Origin: Clostridium cellulovorans 743B
GTDB lineage: Bacteria; Bacillota; Clostridia; Clostridiales; Clostridiaceae
Direction of reading: 5' to 3'
DNA: 64,000 bases
Assembly (NCBI RefSeq): GCF_000145275.1
Contig: NC_014393.1
Coordinates: 3,720,001 to 3,784,000, forward strand
Shown here: positions 44,352 through 54,098 of the stretch, one piece after another
How positions within the stretch are numbered: position 1 is the first letter of the stretch
Layout of the letters: every line of letters begins with the position of its first letter
The notes under the pieces: model-generated
Database searches by the model: none
Told to the model about the DNA's origin: nothing
What the model saw: only the letters and a program-made list of their open reading frames with translations
Made by a program: the position numbers and the translations under genes

Positions 44352-44398
44352 AAAAAAAGTGCCATTACTTAGTTTCATCTAAATAATGACATTTTTTC
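44352..44398 (-). terminator. Terminator of the DUF4190 gene
   Basis: On the minus strand AATGTCATTATTTAG pairs with CTAAGTAATGGCACT through G-U pairs around ATGAAA, followed by TTTTTTT. Confidence 0.75.
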
Positions 44399-44400
44399 AA

Positions 44401-44691
44401 TTAATAATTAAACTGATCCGAGTAAGCACTTAAAAATGCAGCACCTAAAATTAATAATACAAGACATATTATAAGTCCTATAACAGATAGTATAATTCCC
44501 GCAGTAGAAAAACCACTTCCACCTTGTTTTTTTACTTTACTTACAATTCCTAGTATTAATCCTATTAATCCACATGGACCTGCAACAAACCATAAACATG
44601 AAGTTACTACAGAAACGATTCCTAATATCATAGAAGCAATAGCTAAACCCTTGCTTTCATTTTGATACCCATTTTGGTTAAATTCTGACAT
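44401..44691 (-). CDS. DUF4190-type small membrane protein
   Basis: The 96-residue protein has two to three hydrophobic helices with the DUF4190 pattern GLAIASMILGIVSVV and GLIGLILGIVSKVKKQ, followed by FSTAGIILSVIGLI. These proteins are common in Gram-positive bacteria; function is unknown. A GGGGGAGAAA site precedes the ATG. It lies between rho and rpmE as a single-gene unit. Confidence 0.8.
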   Translation of the reverse strand: MSEFNQNGYQNESKGLAIASMILGIVSVVTSCLWFVAGPCGLIGLILGIVSKVKKQGGSGFSTAGIILSVIGLIICLVLLILGAAFLSAYSDQFNY

Positions 44692-44926
44692 TTTTTCTCC
44701 CCCTTTGCAATATTGTAAAGAATAATTTCATTATATTCATGTATAAAGATCAATTCATAAGATTACCTATTTTATTATACTTTATTTATAATGAATCAAA
44801 CTTTAATCAAAATATATTAGAATTCCACATATTATTTTACTATACTTTTTATTTTTCTTCAATCAAATAGTAAATCTTCGAAAAATCATTACGATTAAGC
44901 GCTAGTTCCACTAAATGTTAACTAAC

Positions 44927-46378
44927 TTATTTTATATTGTTTAATCTCTTAATCAATTCATCATTCGATTCTGTTTCACTTAGTATATTTAAAACCATCT
45001 CCGTTACAGCTTGAGGATTATTCTCGTTATATAGTTTTCTTCTTACGTTTATTGCAGCATTGCGTTCATCTGTTGAAAGTAAATATTCTTCTTTTCTAGT
45101 ACCAGACTTATATATATCAATAGCAGGGAAAATTCTTCTTTCTTGAAGTTTTCTATCTAAATGAACTTCCATATTACCAGTTCCTTTAAATTCTTCAAAA
45201 ATAACATCATCCATTCTACTGCCTGTCTCAACAAGAACCGTAGATAGAATTGTTAAACTTCCACCATTTTCCACATTTCTCGCTGCTCCAAATAACCTCT
45301 TCGGAAGATGAAGTGCTGCAGGATCAAGACCACCAGATAAAGTTCTTCCTGTTGGATCAACTCTAAGGTTATTAGCCCTTGTTAATCTAGTCAAACTATC
45401 TAATAAAATTACTACATCTAATTTTTGTTCAACCATACGTTTCGCTCTTTCAAGAACCATATTAGCAATTCTTATATGGCTTTCTGTTTCTTGATCAAAG
45501 GTAGAATATACTACTTCACCTTTTATGCTTCTTTGCATTTCTGTAACTTCTTCTGGTCTTTCATCAATTAAAACTACTATTAATTTTACCTCTGGATGAT
45601 TTTCAGTGATACTATTTGCAACATTTTTTAGAAGTGTTGTCTTACCAGCTTTAGGGGGAGCAACAATAAGACCTCTTTGACCTTTTCCGATAGGACAGAT
45701 GAAATCCATCAGTCTAGTTGATAATTCAGAACTTTTTGTTTCTAACTTTAATCTGTTTTCAGGATAGATTGGAATCAACTTTTCGAAGGGAATTCTTCCT
45801 ATTGCTTTTTCTGGATTTTCACCGTTTACCTTCTCAACAAAACGTAATGCTTTAAACTTTTCGCCTTCTTTTGGTTCTCTTACCTTTCCCTCTACCTCAT
45901 CACCAGTTCTAAGATTGAATCTTCTTATTTGAGATGGTGATACATATATATCTTCCGATGTGCTTACAAAATTTCCAGCTCTTAAAAATCCAAAGTTATT
46001 AGATTCATTTATTTCCAAAACACCTTTAGCACTATTAAGATCTTGAATAGGTTCGTAAGATACATCCCTTTGTTCCGTTCCTTGACTTAAATTATTATTA
46101 TTATTATTATTTTGTTCTCTAACTACCGGGGGCACTTCTGATATATTTCTCTCACTAAGCTCTACACTAGCAACCTTTGGTTTAATATTCTCCCTAAGAA
46201 TCACTCCCTCTTTTTCAATGGAAGGAGTTGAAAAAACTTTTGTAGTCTTAGCTTTTTCTTTAAGGATTTCGTCTATCAGCTCAGTTTTTTTATATTTTGA
46301 AGTATTTTTTATTCCTAATTCCTTTGCAATTATCTTGAGTTCGTCTAATTTCATTGTTCCATATTCATTTATATCCAA
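44927..46378 (-). CDS. rho: Transcription termination factor Rho
   Basis: The 483-residue protein has the Rho N domain (LDELKIIAKELGIKN), a low-complexity insertion of about 100 residues with a run of seven Asn (encoded by plus-strand TTA/ATT repeats near 46094-46113), the RNA-binding cold-shock-like domain (GVLEINESNNFGFLR), Walker A PPKAGKT and the R loop GQRGLIVA. It terminates untranslated RNA. A hairpin terminator at 46481-46504 isolates it from the gene upstream. Confidence 0.96.
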   Translation of the reverse strand: MDINEYGTMKLDELKIIAKELGIKNTSKYKKTELIDEILKEKAKTTKVFSTPSIEKEGVILRENIKPKVASVELSERNISEVPPVVREQNNNNNNNLSQGTEQRDVSYEPIQDLNSAKGVLEINESNNFGFLRAGNFVSTSEDIYVSPSQIRRFNLRTGDEVEGKVREPKEGEKFKALRFVEKVNGENPEKAIGRIPFEKLIPIYPENRLKLETKSSELSTRLMDFICPIGKGQRGLIVAPPKAGKTTLLKNVANSITENHPEVKLIVVLIDERPEEVTEMQRSIKGEVVYSTFDQETESHIRIANMVLERAKRMVEQKLDVVILLDSLTRLTRANNLRVDPTGRTLSGGLDPAALHLPKRLFGAARNVENGGSLTILSTVLVETGSRMDDVIFEEFKGTGNMEVHLDRKLQERRIFPAIDIYKSGTRKEEYLLSTDERNAAINVRRKLYNENNPQAVTEMVLNILSETESNDELIKRLNNIK

Positions 46379-46480
46379 ATTTACACCTCCAACCCAATTT
46401 ACATTGAGCTTAAATCCGAAAAATCTACCATAAAAGTACTTTTATGATTATACCCCATTTATAATTTTTTATCCACAAAA

Positions 46481-46504
46481 AAATATGAGCCTTAGCTCAT
46501 ATTT
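46481..46504 (-). terminator. Terminator of the 113-residue gene
   Basis: AAATATGAGC and GCTCATATTT pair around CTTA; the minus strand continues TTTTTTGTGG. It overlaps the stop codon of that gene and lies upstream of rho. Confidence 0.88.
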
Positions 46505-46844
46505 ATAACATTGCATAAATATACCTTTCAATACTATTATTTACACTAATATATTCATTAACAAGTTCATCTTTCCCTACAATAATTATCGGGCTTCCAG
46601 AAGATACGCAACCTCTTATCGTGATACTTTCTTCCTCATCAAAGAGCTTAAACTTATAGAAGTGAAGATTATCACAAATAGGGCACTTTATGCTTATCTC
46701 AAGTTCTTTATCCTTATTTATTTTGGCTCCTTTGATTAGCTTAATCTTATTTAATGCTTCCAGCTGAAATAATGAAATCCTATATAATCGATACCCGCCG
46801 TCATCACATTTAATAGCAATAGATATTTTAGTATCATATATCAA
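46503..46844 (-). CDS. Unknown small protein with a CxxC pair
   Basis: The 113-residue soluble protein is not recognised. The only motif is KCPICDNLHFYKF near residues 53-65, a possible half zinc site. GGAGGTGAG lies before the ATG, and it ends in its own terminator, so it is a real monocistronic gene. Confidence 0.7.
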   Translation of the reverse strand: MIYDTKISIAIKCDDGGYRLYRISLFQLEALNKIKLIKGAKINKDKELEISIKCPICDNLHFYKFKLFDEEESITIRGCVSSGSPIIIVGKDELVNEYISVNNSIERYIYAML

Positions 46845-47037
46845 TAGTGTCTCACCTCCAAAACCTTCTTCACTAAATATAATTCTATAATTTCTTTTTA
46901 ATTCCTCTAAATATAATGGTGATTTTACAAATTTTTATTCGACTTTTTTCTGCCTTTGATACATATTTAAACACATTTGTGTTTTATATTACTTTTTATT
47001 TAATTAAAACCACTTTTTCATAAAACTATAAAGAAAA

Positions 47038-47059
47038 GAGAGACTCATAGCAGTCTCTC
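47038..47059 (-). terminator. Terminator of the GH127 gene
   Basis: GAGAGACT and AGTCTCTC pair around CATAGC, followed by TTTTCTTT on the minus strand. Confidence 0.85.
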
Positions 47060-47117
47060 CATACAATATAACTCATGTATACAAATTGATAAAAAATCTT
47101 ATACACAATATAAACAC

Positions 47118-49064
47118 CTATTTATATCTTATCCAAACACTCATTTCTCCAAGACCTCTATTCCCCCACATAAAATATGGTATAGCTGTTATATTAAAAG
47201 GCATCTCTTTTACATTAAAAGAAGTGTATAAATCTTGGCTTTCAGAAGAAACAATATATCCGCTTGCTTTTAATTCAATAGCTCCACCTAAAACTTCTGG
47301 ATTATACTGTTCCTTAACAGGTTTTGAAGTGTCTATAAGTATAGATGATAGATTTTTACAATTATCTATTTCTTCAAGACAATAAACTAATGGGCCTCTG
47401 CAGATAGCTACCTTCCCAGCATTTGCTCTAACTAATGGGTTACTTGCTACAAGCACAGTTTCAATTTCCATAGATATTTCAACAACATCTGAATTTAAGA
47501 ATTCTCTTGTTATATAAAGGTATCCTTTATTTAAGTCTAATTCTCTATATTCTTCATTGTTAATAAAAATCTTATAATTTTTACACCATTCTGGAATTCT
47601 TAATGCAAAGGTAAACTCATTATTTTCAGACATATCAAAAACAAAAGTAGCCTTACCCTCTGAAGGATAATTTGTAGTTTGTTTTACTGTTACCTTTTTA
47701 TTGTTAACTGTAAAATCTGCCTTGCTTCCTATATATAGATGAGTAAATATAGTATCATTACTTTCTGTATAAATATACTGTCCTAAAGAAGTAAGTAATC
47801 TTGCAACATTAGGTGGACAACAAGCACAACCATACCATTTTTGTCTTTCTGCTTTTACATGTCGCTTAATTGGGGATTTTTCTGAAGCTTCTGGTTGAAC
47901 TTCAAGTGGATTAACATAGAAGAAATGTCTGCCATCCAACGCCATTCCACTTGTTACCGTATTATACAAAGCTCTTTCTAATACATCTGCGTATTTCCTA
48001 TCTTGATCAAGCTTCAGCATTCTTTGAGCAAAGAAAATCAGTCCGATTGCAGCACAGGTTTCTGAATACACTGTATCATTAGGAAGATCATAATCATAGG
48101 TAAAAGCTTCTCCATGAGCTGTAGAACCTACCCCACCTGTAATATACATTTGTTTATCTTTTATGTTATTAAAAATAGTCTCGCAAGCTTTTTTAAGAGT
48201 TTCATCATTAGTTTTTGCTGCAATATCAGCCATTCCAGAATACATATATACTGCGCGCACAGCATGACCTACAGCTACTTCTTGTTCACGAACTGGCTTA
48301 TGAGCTTGATTATATGGTAGGTCTAGAGGAATTTTAGTTTTAAGAAAATGAGATACTCCATCTCTTTTTTCATATTCTTCCTTAAAGTAATTAGGCTCCT
48401 GCCCTCTTTGATCTATAAAATATTTAGAAAGGGCAAGATACTTAGAATTATTAGTTACATCATATAGTTTTACTAATGCCATTTCTATAACTTGATGTCC
48501 TGGATATCCTTTAGCTTTATGTGGTTCCGGTCCAAATATAGTGTCAACATAATCAACAAATCTGCAAGCAATATCTAAAAACTTTCTTTTTCCCGTTGCA
48601 TTATAATATGCTACAGCAGCTTCAATCATATGTCCTAAACAATACAATTCATGACACTCACATAAGTTATACCATCTTTTATCTGGTTCCTTTATAGTAA
48701 AATAAGTATTTACATATCCATCGTCACCTTGAGCAGCCTCAATTAAATCAATAGCTTCGTCAGCTATTGCCATAAGTTCAGGATTTGGATTAGTTTCTAA
48801 ACTATAAGCTACTGCTTCTAGCCATTTATAAAGATCACTATCCTGGAATACCATTCCACCAAATTCTCCTTCTTCAAGGCCAGCAGCTATTCTAAAATTC
48901 TTTATTGCATAACTTGGTTCTGCATCTGGCAAACGGTCATTTAATGCCTCCCATTGGTATGGTATTACTACTTCATTTACTAAATCAATATATTTACCCC
49001 AAAAATCATCTTTAATTTCTACAGATTTAATCGGTAGCACTTCACTAGTCAAAAATTTATCCAT
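47118..49064 (-). CDS. Glycoside hydrolase family 127, beta-L-arabinofuranosidase type
   Basis: The 648-residue cytoplasmic enzyme (no signal peptide) has the (alpha/alpha)6-barrel family pattern NFRIAAGLEEGEFGGMVFQDSDLYKWLEA and the zinc and catalytic residues of GH127 as SETCAAIG (Glu, Cys) and GCACCPPN (Cys-Cys). Members use cysteine as nucleophile to release L-arabinose from plant or glycoprotein chains. ATG 49064 is chosen because GGAGG lies 8 bases before it. It is divergent from an AraC-type regulator, which likely controls it. Confidence 0.88.
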   Translation of the reverse strand: MDKFLTSEVLPIKSVEIKDDFWGKYIDLVNEVVIPYQWEALNDRLPDAEPSYAIKNFRIAAGLEEGEFGGMVFQDSDLYKWLEAVAYSLETNPNPELMAIADEAIDLIEAAQGDDGYVNTYFTIKEPDKRWYNLCECHELYCLGHMIEAAVAYYNATGKRKFLDIACRFVDYVDTIFGPEPHKAKGYPGHQVIEMALVKLYDVTNNSKYLALSKYFIDQRGQEPNYFKEEYEKRDGVSHFLKTKIPLDLPYNQAHKPVREQEVAVGHAVRAVYMYSGMADIAAKTNDETLKKACETIFNNIKDKQMYITGGVGSTAHGEAFTYDYDLPNDTVYSETCAAIGLIFFAQRMLKLDQDRKYADVLERALYNTVTSGMALDGRHFFYVNPLEVQPEASEKSPIKRHVKAERQKWYGCACCPPNVARLLTSLGQYIYTESNDTIFTHLYIGSKADFTVNNKKVTVKQTTNYPSEGKATFVFDMSENNEFTFALRIPEWCKNYKIFINNEEYRELDLNKGYLYITREFLNSDVVEISMEIETVLVASNPLVRANAGKVAICRGPLVYCLEEIDNCKNLSSILIDTSKPVKEQYNPEVLGGAIELKASGYIVSSESQDLYTSFNVKEMPFNITAIPYFMWGNRGLGEMSVWIRYK

Positions 49065-49310
49065 TTTCATTACCTCCATACTATATCTAGCTTCAAATAT
49101 TCTTAATACTCTCTATTGTTTTAAAAAATAAATTTATCATACCCTTAAACTACTAATATTGTTCCAAATTTAACCTTTTAGGATAATCAAAGCTTTCAGA
49201 TTAAAAATCTATAATATATTTCAACAAATCATGATTTATATTATAATGATAACAATATAAATATATATTTTCGACATACAAATCAGTAGAATAGGTGGAT
49301 AAATCCGACT

Positions 49311-50201
49311 ATGGAATTTCTTAAAGCAAATCTTGAAACCCCCGTACAATTTATATCTTGCGGACAATTTGTAGCTCTTGATAAGTGGACCCATATGAAA
49401 AGAGTAATAGATAATTACGAATTGATAATAGGCGTTAAAAATACAATATTTATAAGGCAGGAAAATAAAGAATATGAAGTAAATCCCGGAGATATCCTAC
49501 TACTTTATCCTGGCTACACTCATAGTGGTTATAGATATTCTGATAAAGGTACCTCCTTTTATTGGATGCATTTTTTGTTCAAAAATAGCTTTTCACACCT
49601 TAACCAAAAGGAAGCAAATAGCGAAATATTACCCATGCTTAACAATCCAATGATGAATAAAAAACATAATTCAATAATATTGCCAAACACTATGGAACTG
49701 AGTCAATTTGAAGCACTAAATATTAAGGTAAGACAACTGTTTCATGCTACTACAGAAGAATTTATCTATCCTTTCGCTTTAGACTACTTACTTACTTCTA
49801 TCCTCATTGAAATCTCTTCTCAGTACTTAATAAGCAAGCGTAACGTTTTTGATAGAAGTAAACCCGCTAAGCTATATAGCGTTGTGGAATGGATAAAACT
49901 AAATATCGAAAAGGATATAACAATAGATGAAATAGCTACTGAATTTTCATATAACAAAGATTATCTAACAAGACTTTTTAAAAAGCACCTTGGAGTAAAT
50001 CTGATACAGTATATAAACAACTCAAAAATAGTGAAAGCCAAGGAACTTCTCATTAATACTGACATGACAATAAAAGAAATTGCCTACTTTTTATCCTTCA
50101 AAGATGAAAAATACTTTATGAGACTTTTTAAGGATTATGAAAATATAACTCCTACTGGATATAGAAATGCGTATTATAAAGGGCTGCTATTCTCAAGATA
50201 G
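49311..50201 (+). CDS. AraC family transcriptional regulator
   Basis: The 296-residue protein has an N-terminal cupin-like sugar-binding domain (VNPGDILLLYPGYTHSGY) and two C-terminal helix-turn-helix motifs in IDEIATEFSYNKDYLTRLFKKHLG and IKEIAYFLSFKDEKYFMRLFK. Divergent arrangement with the GH127 gene, 246 bases apart, points to local control of it, probably with arabinose-type sugars as the signal. AGGTGG lies 12 bases before the ATG. Confidence 0.92.
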   Translation: MEFLKANLETPVQFISCGQFVALDKWTHMKRVIDNYELIIGVKNTIFIRQENKEYEVNPGDILLLYPGYTHSGYRYSDKGTSFYWMHFLFKNSFSHLNQKEANSEILPMLNNPMMNKKHNSIILPNTMELSQFEALNIKVRQLFHATTEEFIYPFALDYLLTSILIEISSQYLISKRNVFDRSKPAKLYSVVEWIKLNIEKDITIDEIATEFSYNKDYLTRLFKKHLGVNLIQYINNSKIVKAKELLINTDMTIKEIAYFLSFKDEKYFMRLFKDYENITPTGYRNAYYKGLLFSR

Positions 50202-50210
50202 CAGCCCTTT
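50178..50210 (+). terminator. Terminator overlapping the AraC-type gene stop
   Basis: AAAGGGCTGCTAT and ATAGCAGCCCTTT pair around TCTCAAG. The stop codon TAG lies in the second arm, so only T's after 50208 follow. Confidence 0.85.
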
Positions 50211-50264
50211 ATAATTATTTTTGTTAACTTTTTCATCATGAAGGTTAATATTTTTTTATATTTA

Positions 50265-50293
50265 TTGACAATTAATATAACTATTGTTATATT
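50265..50293 (+). promoter_or_regulatory. Promoter of the secreted Big2 protein gene
   Basis: TTGACA (50265-50270) and TATATT (50288-50293) are 17 bases apart. AAAGGAGGGG follows at 50300-50310, 8 bases before the ATG. Confidence 0.85.
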
Positions 50294-50318
50294 CTTTTAA
50301 AAAGGAGGGGTTTACCTT

Positions 50319-52331
50319 ATGATCAAAAACTTTCTAAAGAAAACTTTAATTACCACAAGTCTATTATTAACTTTTCAATTGTCAATAACAACACCAACCA
50401 ATACAACCGTTAACGCGGCTACAGGCTCCAATTACACTTGGAATAACACAATTCCAGCAAAATATCCGTCTGCTACAAACGACAACGGAAAACTTGTATT
50501 ATTCGATAACTCACATGGTGAAACAGCAGGTCAAGCAGATTGGGTGCTCGATGGAGGTTTTTCAGATTTCGCTGACGATCTAGTAAATCACGGTTACACT
50601 GTAAAAGAATACAGAGGTATCGATAAAAATGGTGATGGCTGCATTCGTTACTATGATGATAGACAAACTTCTAATGTAGATTCAAACGAAGCAGTAATTA
50701 CATATGATGCTATAAAAGACGCTGATGTATTTATTATGGCAGAAGCAAATAGACCTTTAACCATTTCTGAGCGTTCTGCATTAAAGCAATTTGTCGATTC
50801 AGGAAAAGGTCTTTATCTTATATCAGACCATTATAATGCAGATAGAAATATGAACACTTGGGATTCAACAGAAGTGTATAACGGTTATAACAGATCCAAC
50901 AGCACTATATATAATATGGGCTTAACTTACGGAGATATGAGAAATCCTCAAGATGCTACTAAAGGTTGGCTTGCCGAAAACTTTGGATTAAGATTTAGAT
51001 TTAATGCTATTAATTTAACTGCTGGATTTAGCGGAATAAGAAGCACTACTGATTCTGAAGGTATAACAGCCGGTGTTAAACCTATTTTAATGGCAGCAGG
51101 CTCAACTCTAGCTATAGTAGATGGAAGTAAAGCAAAAGGCTTAGTTTATTTATCATCAACAGATAAACCTAGCAAATGGGGAAGTGCAGCTGATACTGGC
51201 TTATACTTTGGAGGAGAAAAAGAAGGTGCCTTCGTTGCAATTTCAAAACCAAGTGCAGGTAAAGCAGCTTTCATAGGTGATTCATCTCCAATCGAAGATG
51301 CAACAACTAAATATAAACACGAAGGAACTGGGAATTCAAAATCAACTCATGCAGGCTATACAAGTGCAGGTAATGCTGCCACTCTTTCAATAAATATAGT
51401 AGATTGGCTTTCTACACCAGAATCATATGTTGGATTCGATGGAATAAATCATACTAAAGGCATTGCTACAGATACCCCAATGGCTACTATAGAAAAAACA
51501 GAATCCCAAGCAGAACCATGGGCAACACCTTCTTATAATCCTTGGAATACGGATACTTTCGCTTATGGGGCATATAACGCACCACAAGGTCCAATCTCTA
51601 CAAGCACTGGTGGAAGTGGAACAGGAACTACAACTGTTAGTGTAACAGGAGTTTCACTAAACAAAACCTCACTTTCGCTTACCGCTGGAGCAACTCAAAC
51701 ATTAACAGCTACCATTGCTCCTACCAATGCTACAAACAAATCCATTTCTTGGACAAGTAGCAATACTTCTGTAGCAACAGTTAGTAGTGGTACAATTACA
51801 GCCATTAGCCTTGGAACAGCTATAATTACAGCAAAAACTACTGATGGTGCAAAAACAGCTACTTGTGAAGTTACTGTTTCAGCTTCTTCGACCGGCACAG
51901 GTACAGTAACATTAATAAGTGAAGGCTTTACTACAGTACGTGGAACAAGTTCTGCAATATCCTCTGGAATCCCAACAAATTGGATATTCTCATCAGGACT
52001 AGCTGTATATACCACTACTGGTAACTATGGAAAGTCTTCTCCATCAATAAAAATGCAAGGTACTAATAACAGAGTCACTACACCGACTTTCACCCTATCA
52101 ACTCAAGGTACTTTAAGTTTTTGGATTAAAGGCAATGGAACAAACTCAACTTCTGCATTACTTGTAGAAAAATATGATGGTACTTCTTGGTCAACAGTAG
52201 CCAATATAACATCACTCCCAATAACAGGAACTACAAAAACTTATACAATACCTCAAAATACTATACAAGTAAGACTTACTTATACAAAGAGTGTTGGTAA
52301 TGTAGCTCTAGATGACATTAGTATAAAATAA
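50319..52331 (+). CDS. Secreted protein with GATase-like domain and Big2 domain
   Basis: The 670-residue protein has a signal peptide (FLKKTLITTSLLLTFQ) with a likely cut after VNA near residue 35. Residues 50-400 form an amidotransferase-like alpha/beta domain (KLVLFDNSHGETAGQADWVL, then DVFIMAEANRPLTISE and GKGLYLISDHYN), similar to DUF4350-type or ThuA-like folds, with unknown function. A Gly-Thr linker leads to a Big2 immunoglobulin-like domain around 440-525 (VTGVSLNKTSLSLTAG, TSSNTSVATVSSGTITA) and a C-terminal beta domain (EGFTTVRGTSS to GNVALDDISIK), as in adhesive or carbohydrate-binding surface proteins. No sortase or ChW anchor is present. Confidence 0.8.
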   Translation: MIKNFLKKTLITTSLLLTFQLSITTPTNTTVNAATGSNYTWNNTIPAKYPSATNDNGKLVLFDNSHGETAGQADWVLDGGFSDFADDLVNHGYTVKEYRGIDKNGDGCIRYYDDRQTSNVDSNEAVITYDAIKDADVFIMAEANRPLTISERSALKQFVDSGKGLYLISDHYNADRNMNTWDSTEVYNGYNRSNSTIYNMGLTYGDMRNPQDATKGWLAENFGLRFRFNAINLTAGFSGIRSTTDSEGITAGVKPILMAAGSTLAIVDGSKAKGLVYLSSTDKPSKWGSAADTGLYFGGEKEGAFVAISKPSAGKAAFIGDSSPIEDATTKYKHEGTGNSKSTHAGYTSAGNAATLSINIVDWLSTPESYVGFDGINHTKGIATDTPMATIEKTESQAEPWATPSYNPWNTDTFAYGAYNAPQGPISTSTGGSGTGTTTVSVTGVSLNKTSLSLTAGATQTLTATIAPTNATNKSISWTSSNTSVATVSSGTITAISLGTAIITAKTTDGAKTATCEVTVSASSTGTGTVTLISEGFTTVRGTSSAISSGIPTNWIFSSGLAVYTTTGNYGKSSPSIKMQGTNNRVTTPTFTLSTQGTLSFWIKGNGTNSTSALLVEKYDGTSWSTVANITSLPITGTTKTYTIPQNTIQVRLTYTKSVGNVALDDISIK

Positions 52332-52376
52332 TCTATTTATTATAAACTCAATACTAAAATATCTTAATTAAAATGA

Positions 52377-52555
52377 AATGCACCACAAATGCTAGATATA
52401 AACAGATTTCTAAGTTTCAGGTGGAGTTTTTTACTCCATATGAAACTTAGAAATCGTTATCCAGGGACGTAGTAGCCGCTAACTCCCACCTTGTAGAAGA
52501 TGGGAGTGTTACGGATAGTAGTCATTGGATAAAATCTAACATCCAGTGGTGCATT
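52377..52555. other. Unidentified three-way-junction structured element
   Basis: Several nested pairings can be read. Outer arms AATGCACCAC (52377-52386) and GTGGTGCATT (52546-52555) are perfect. Inside, TGCTAGAT pairs with ATCTAACA. A 51-base hairpin at 52405-52455 has 15 perfect pairs (GATTTCTAAGTTTCA) and six more (TGGAGT/ACTCCA). Then TTATCCA (52457-52463) pairs with TGGATAA (52526-52532), enclosing a stem with ACTCCCA/TGGGAGT around GTAG. It lies between the end of the Big2 gene and motB. It may be a structured RNA or a transposon remnant. Confidence 0.7.
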
Positions 52556-52560
52556 GTTCA

Positions 52561-53298
52561 TTATCGTATAATAAATATCTCTACTCTTCTGTTTCTTGCT
52601 CTATTCTCTGCAGTGGAATTATCAAACCTTGGCATATATTCACCATATGCTTGTATAGATACTTTCTCAGGATTAAGCTTTCCTGTATCAACCATAAAGT
52701 TCATTACATTAATAGCTCTCATGGCACTTAAATCCCAATTTGATCTAAATTTAACTGTGCTAATGGGAACATTGTCTGTATGTCCTACAATCCTGATTCT
52801 GTTATCTATATCCCTTATTAAATGTGATATCTCAGTTAATAAGGGCGATACTTCTTTCAATACATTAGCATCTCCAGAATTAAAAAGAATAACGTCTTGA
52901 ATAGAAATATACAAACCATCCTTATTTAACTCAGTTATAACTTTATCAGAATATCCTTCTCTAGCTATCTCTTGATCAAGTTTAGCTTTTAACTCATGCA
53001 TTTTATTTTCTTCTTCAGCATTTCCAGCTGCAGCTTTTGCAGCCGCTTCCTGTGCAGCTTCTACAATAGCGTTAGCAATACTGCTACTGTCAGCACCACT
53101 ACTACTTTGAATTATGCCACTCCCACCTGCAAAAATTGCATTAAGTTGTTGGCTAACTTGGCTAACTTTTTGATTATCGAGTTTACTCATAGCAAACATA
53201 ACAATAAAAAGTGCTAATAGAAGAGTAAGCATATCTGCATAAGGAATAAGCCAGGTTTCATCCACATGCTCTTCATGATGTTGTTTTTTCTTACTCAT
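52561..53298 (-). CDS. motB: MotB flagellar stator protein
   Basis: The 245-residue protein has one membrane helix after WLIPYADMLTLLLALFIVM, where Asp22 is the proton-binding residue, and a C-terminal OmpA-type peptidoglycan-binding domain (IRIVGHTDNVPI, NRRVEIFI). It anchors the stator to the wall. It is coupled with motA, 2 bases away. Confidence 0.95.
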   Translation of the reverse strand: MSKKKQHHEEHVDETWLIPYADMLTLLLALFIVMFAMSKLDNQKVSQVSQQLNAIFAGGSGIIQSSSGADSSSIANAIVEAAQEAAAKAAAGNAEEENKMHELKAKLDQEIAREGYSDKVITELNKDGLYISIQDVILFNSGDANVLKEVSPLLTEISHLIRDIDNRIRIVGHTDNVPISTVKFRSNWDLSAMRAINVMNFMVDTGKLNPEKVSIQAYGEYMPRFDNSTAENRARNRRVEIFIIR

Positions 53299-53300
53299 TC

Positions 53301-54098
53301 TTATTCTCCTTTATTTGGGCCATTGGATTCTTCCTCAAATTTAGCTCTATCTTTAGGTTCTAGCATACCTGTCAATTTTTTTTCAATACTCTTTGAGTTT
53401 TCACCAGCTTGAATCGAAAGAATTCCTTCTAAAATAATATACATACTACTAATTTCTTCATGTGATTTTCTTTTTAATCTTGATGCGAATGGGTGGCATA
53501 TTACATATCCAAAGAAAATACCATATAACGTAGCAACAAAGGCTGCAGCTATCATATGCCCTAGTTTCTCAGTATCATTTAAGTTTCCAAGAGCACCTAT
53601 TAGTCCTATAACCGCACCAAGAACTCCAAGGGTTGGAGCAGCACCACCAGCAGTGGTAAAAATAGATGCACCAGAGCGATGTCTTTCCTCCATTTGCTCT
53701 ATTTCAATAGTTTGAACTTCCCTAATATAGTCTTGTTCTATACCGTCTACTACCATTTCAAGTCCTTTTCTCATAAATCTATTCTCTGTACTTTGTACAA
53801 CACTTTCCAGTGCCAACAATCCATTCTTTCTTGTTGTTTGAGACATTTCAATTATCTGTTTTATGATTTCAACAGGATCGTCAGTCTTACTTTCTTTAAA
53901 TAGTACACGTGCTATCTTCGGAATTCTAAGAAAATCTTTTTTCGGGAAGGAATTCATTACTGCTGCTATAGTTCCAATAATTATAATTATTGCCGCTGCA
54001 GGATTTAATAAAACTGTTACATCCGCCCCCTTAACAATCATACCAACAACTACTGCAAGTAAACCTGTAACAACGCCTATAACCAGAAATATGTCCAT
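53301..54098 (-). CDS. motA: MotA flagellar stator protein
   Basis: The 265-residue protein has four membrane helices, the MotA pattern GAAPTLGVLGAVIGLIGAL and a charged cytoplasmic loop with KIARVLFKESK and GLEMVVDGIEQDYIREV that touches the rotor. MotA and MotB form the proton-driven stator (4:2 or 5:2). The Asp in MotB supports proton use. No other flagellar gene is nearby. Confidence 0.95.
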   Translation of the reverse strand: MDIFLVIGVVTGLLAVVVGMIVKGADVTVLLNPAAAIIIIIGTIAAVMNSFPKKDFLRIPKIARVLFKESKTDDPVEIIKQIIEMSQTTRKNGLLALESVVQSTENRFMRKGLEMVVDGIEQDYIREVQTIEIEQMEERHRSGASIFTTAGGAAPTLGVLGAVIGLIGALGNLNDTEKLGHMIAAAFVATLYGIFFGYVICHPFASRLKRKSHEEISSMYIILEGILSIQAGENSKSIEKKLTGMLEPKDRAKFEEESNGPNKGE

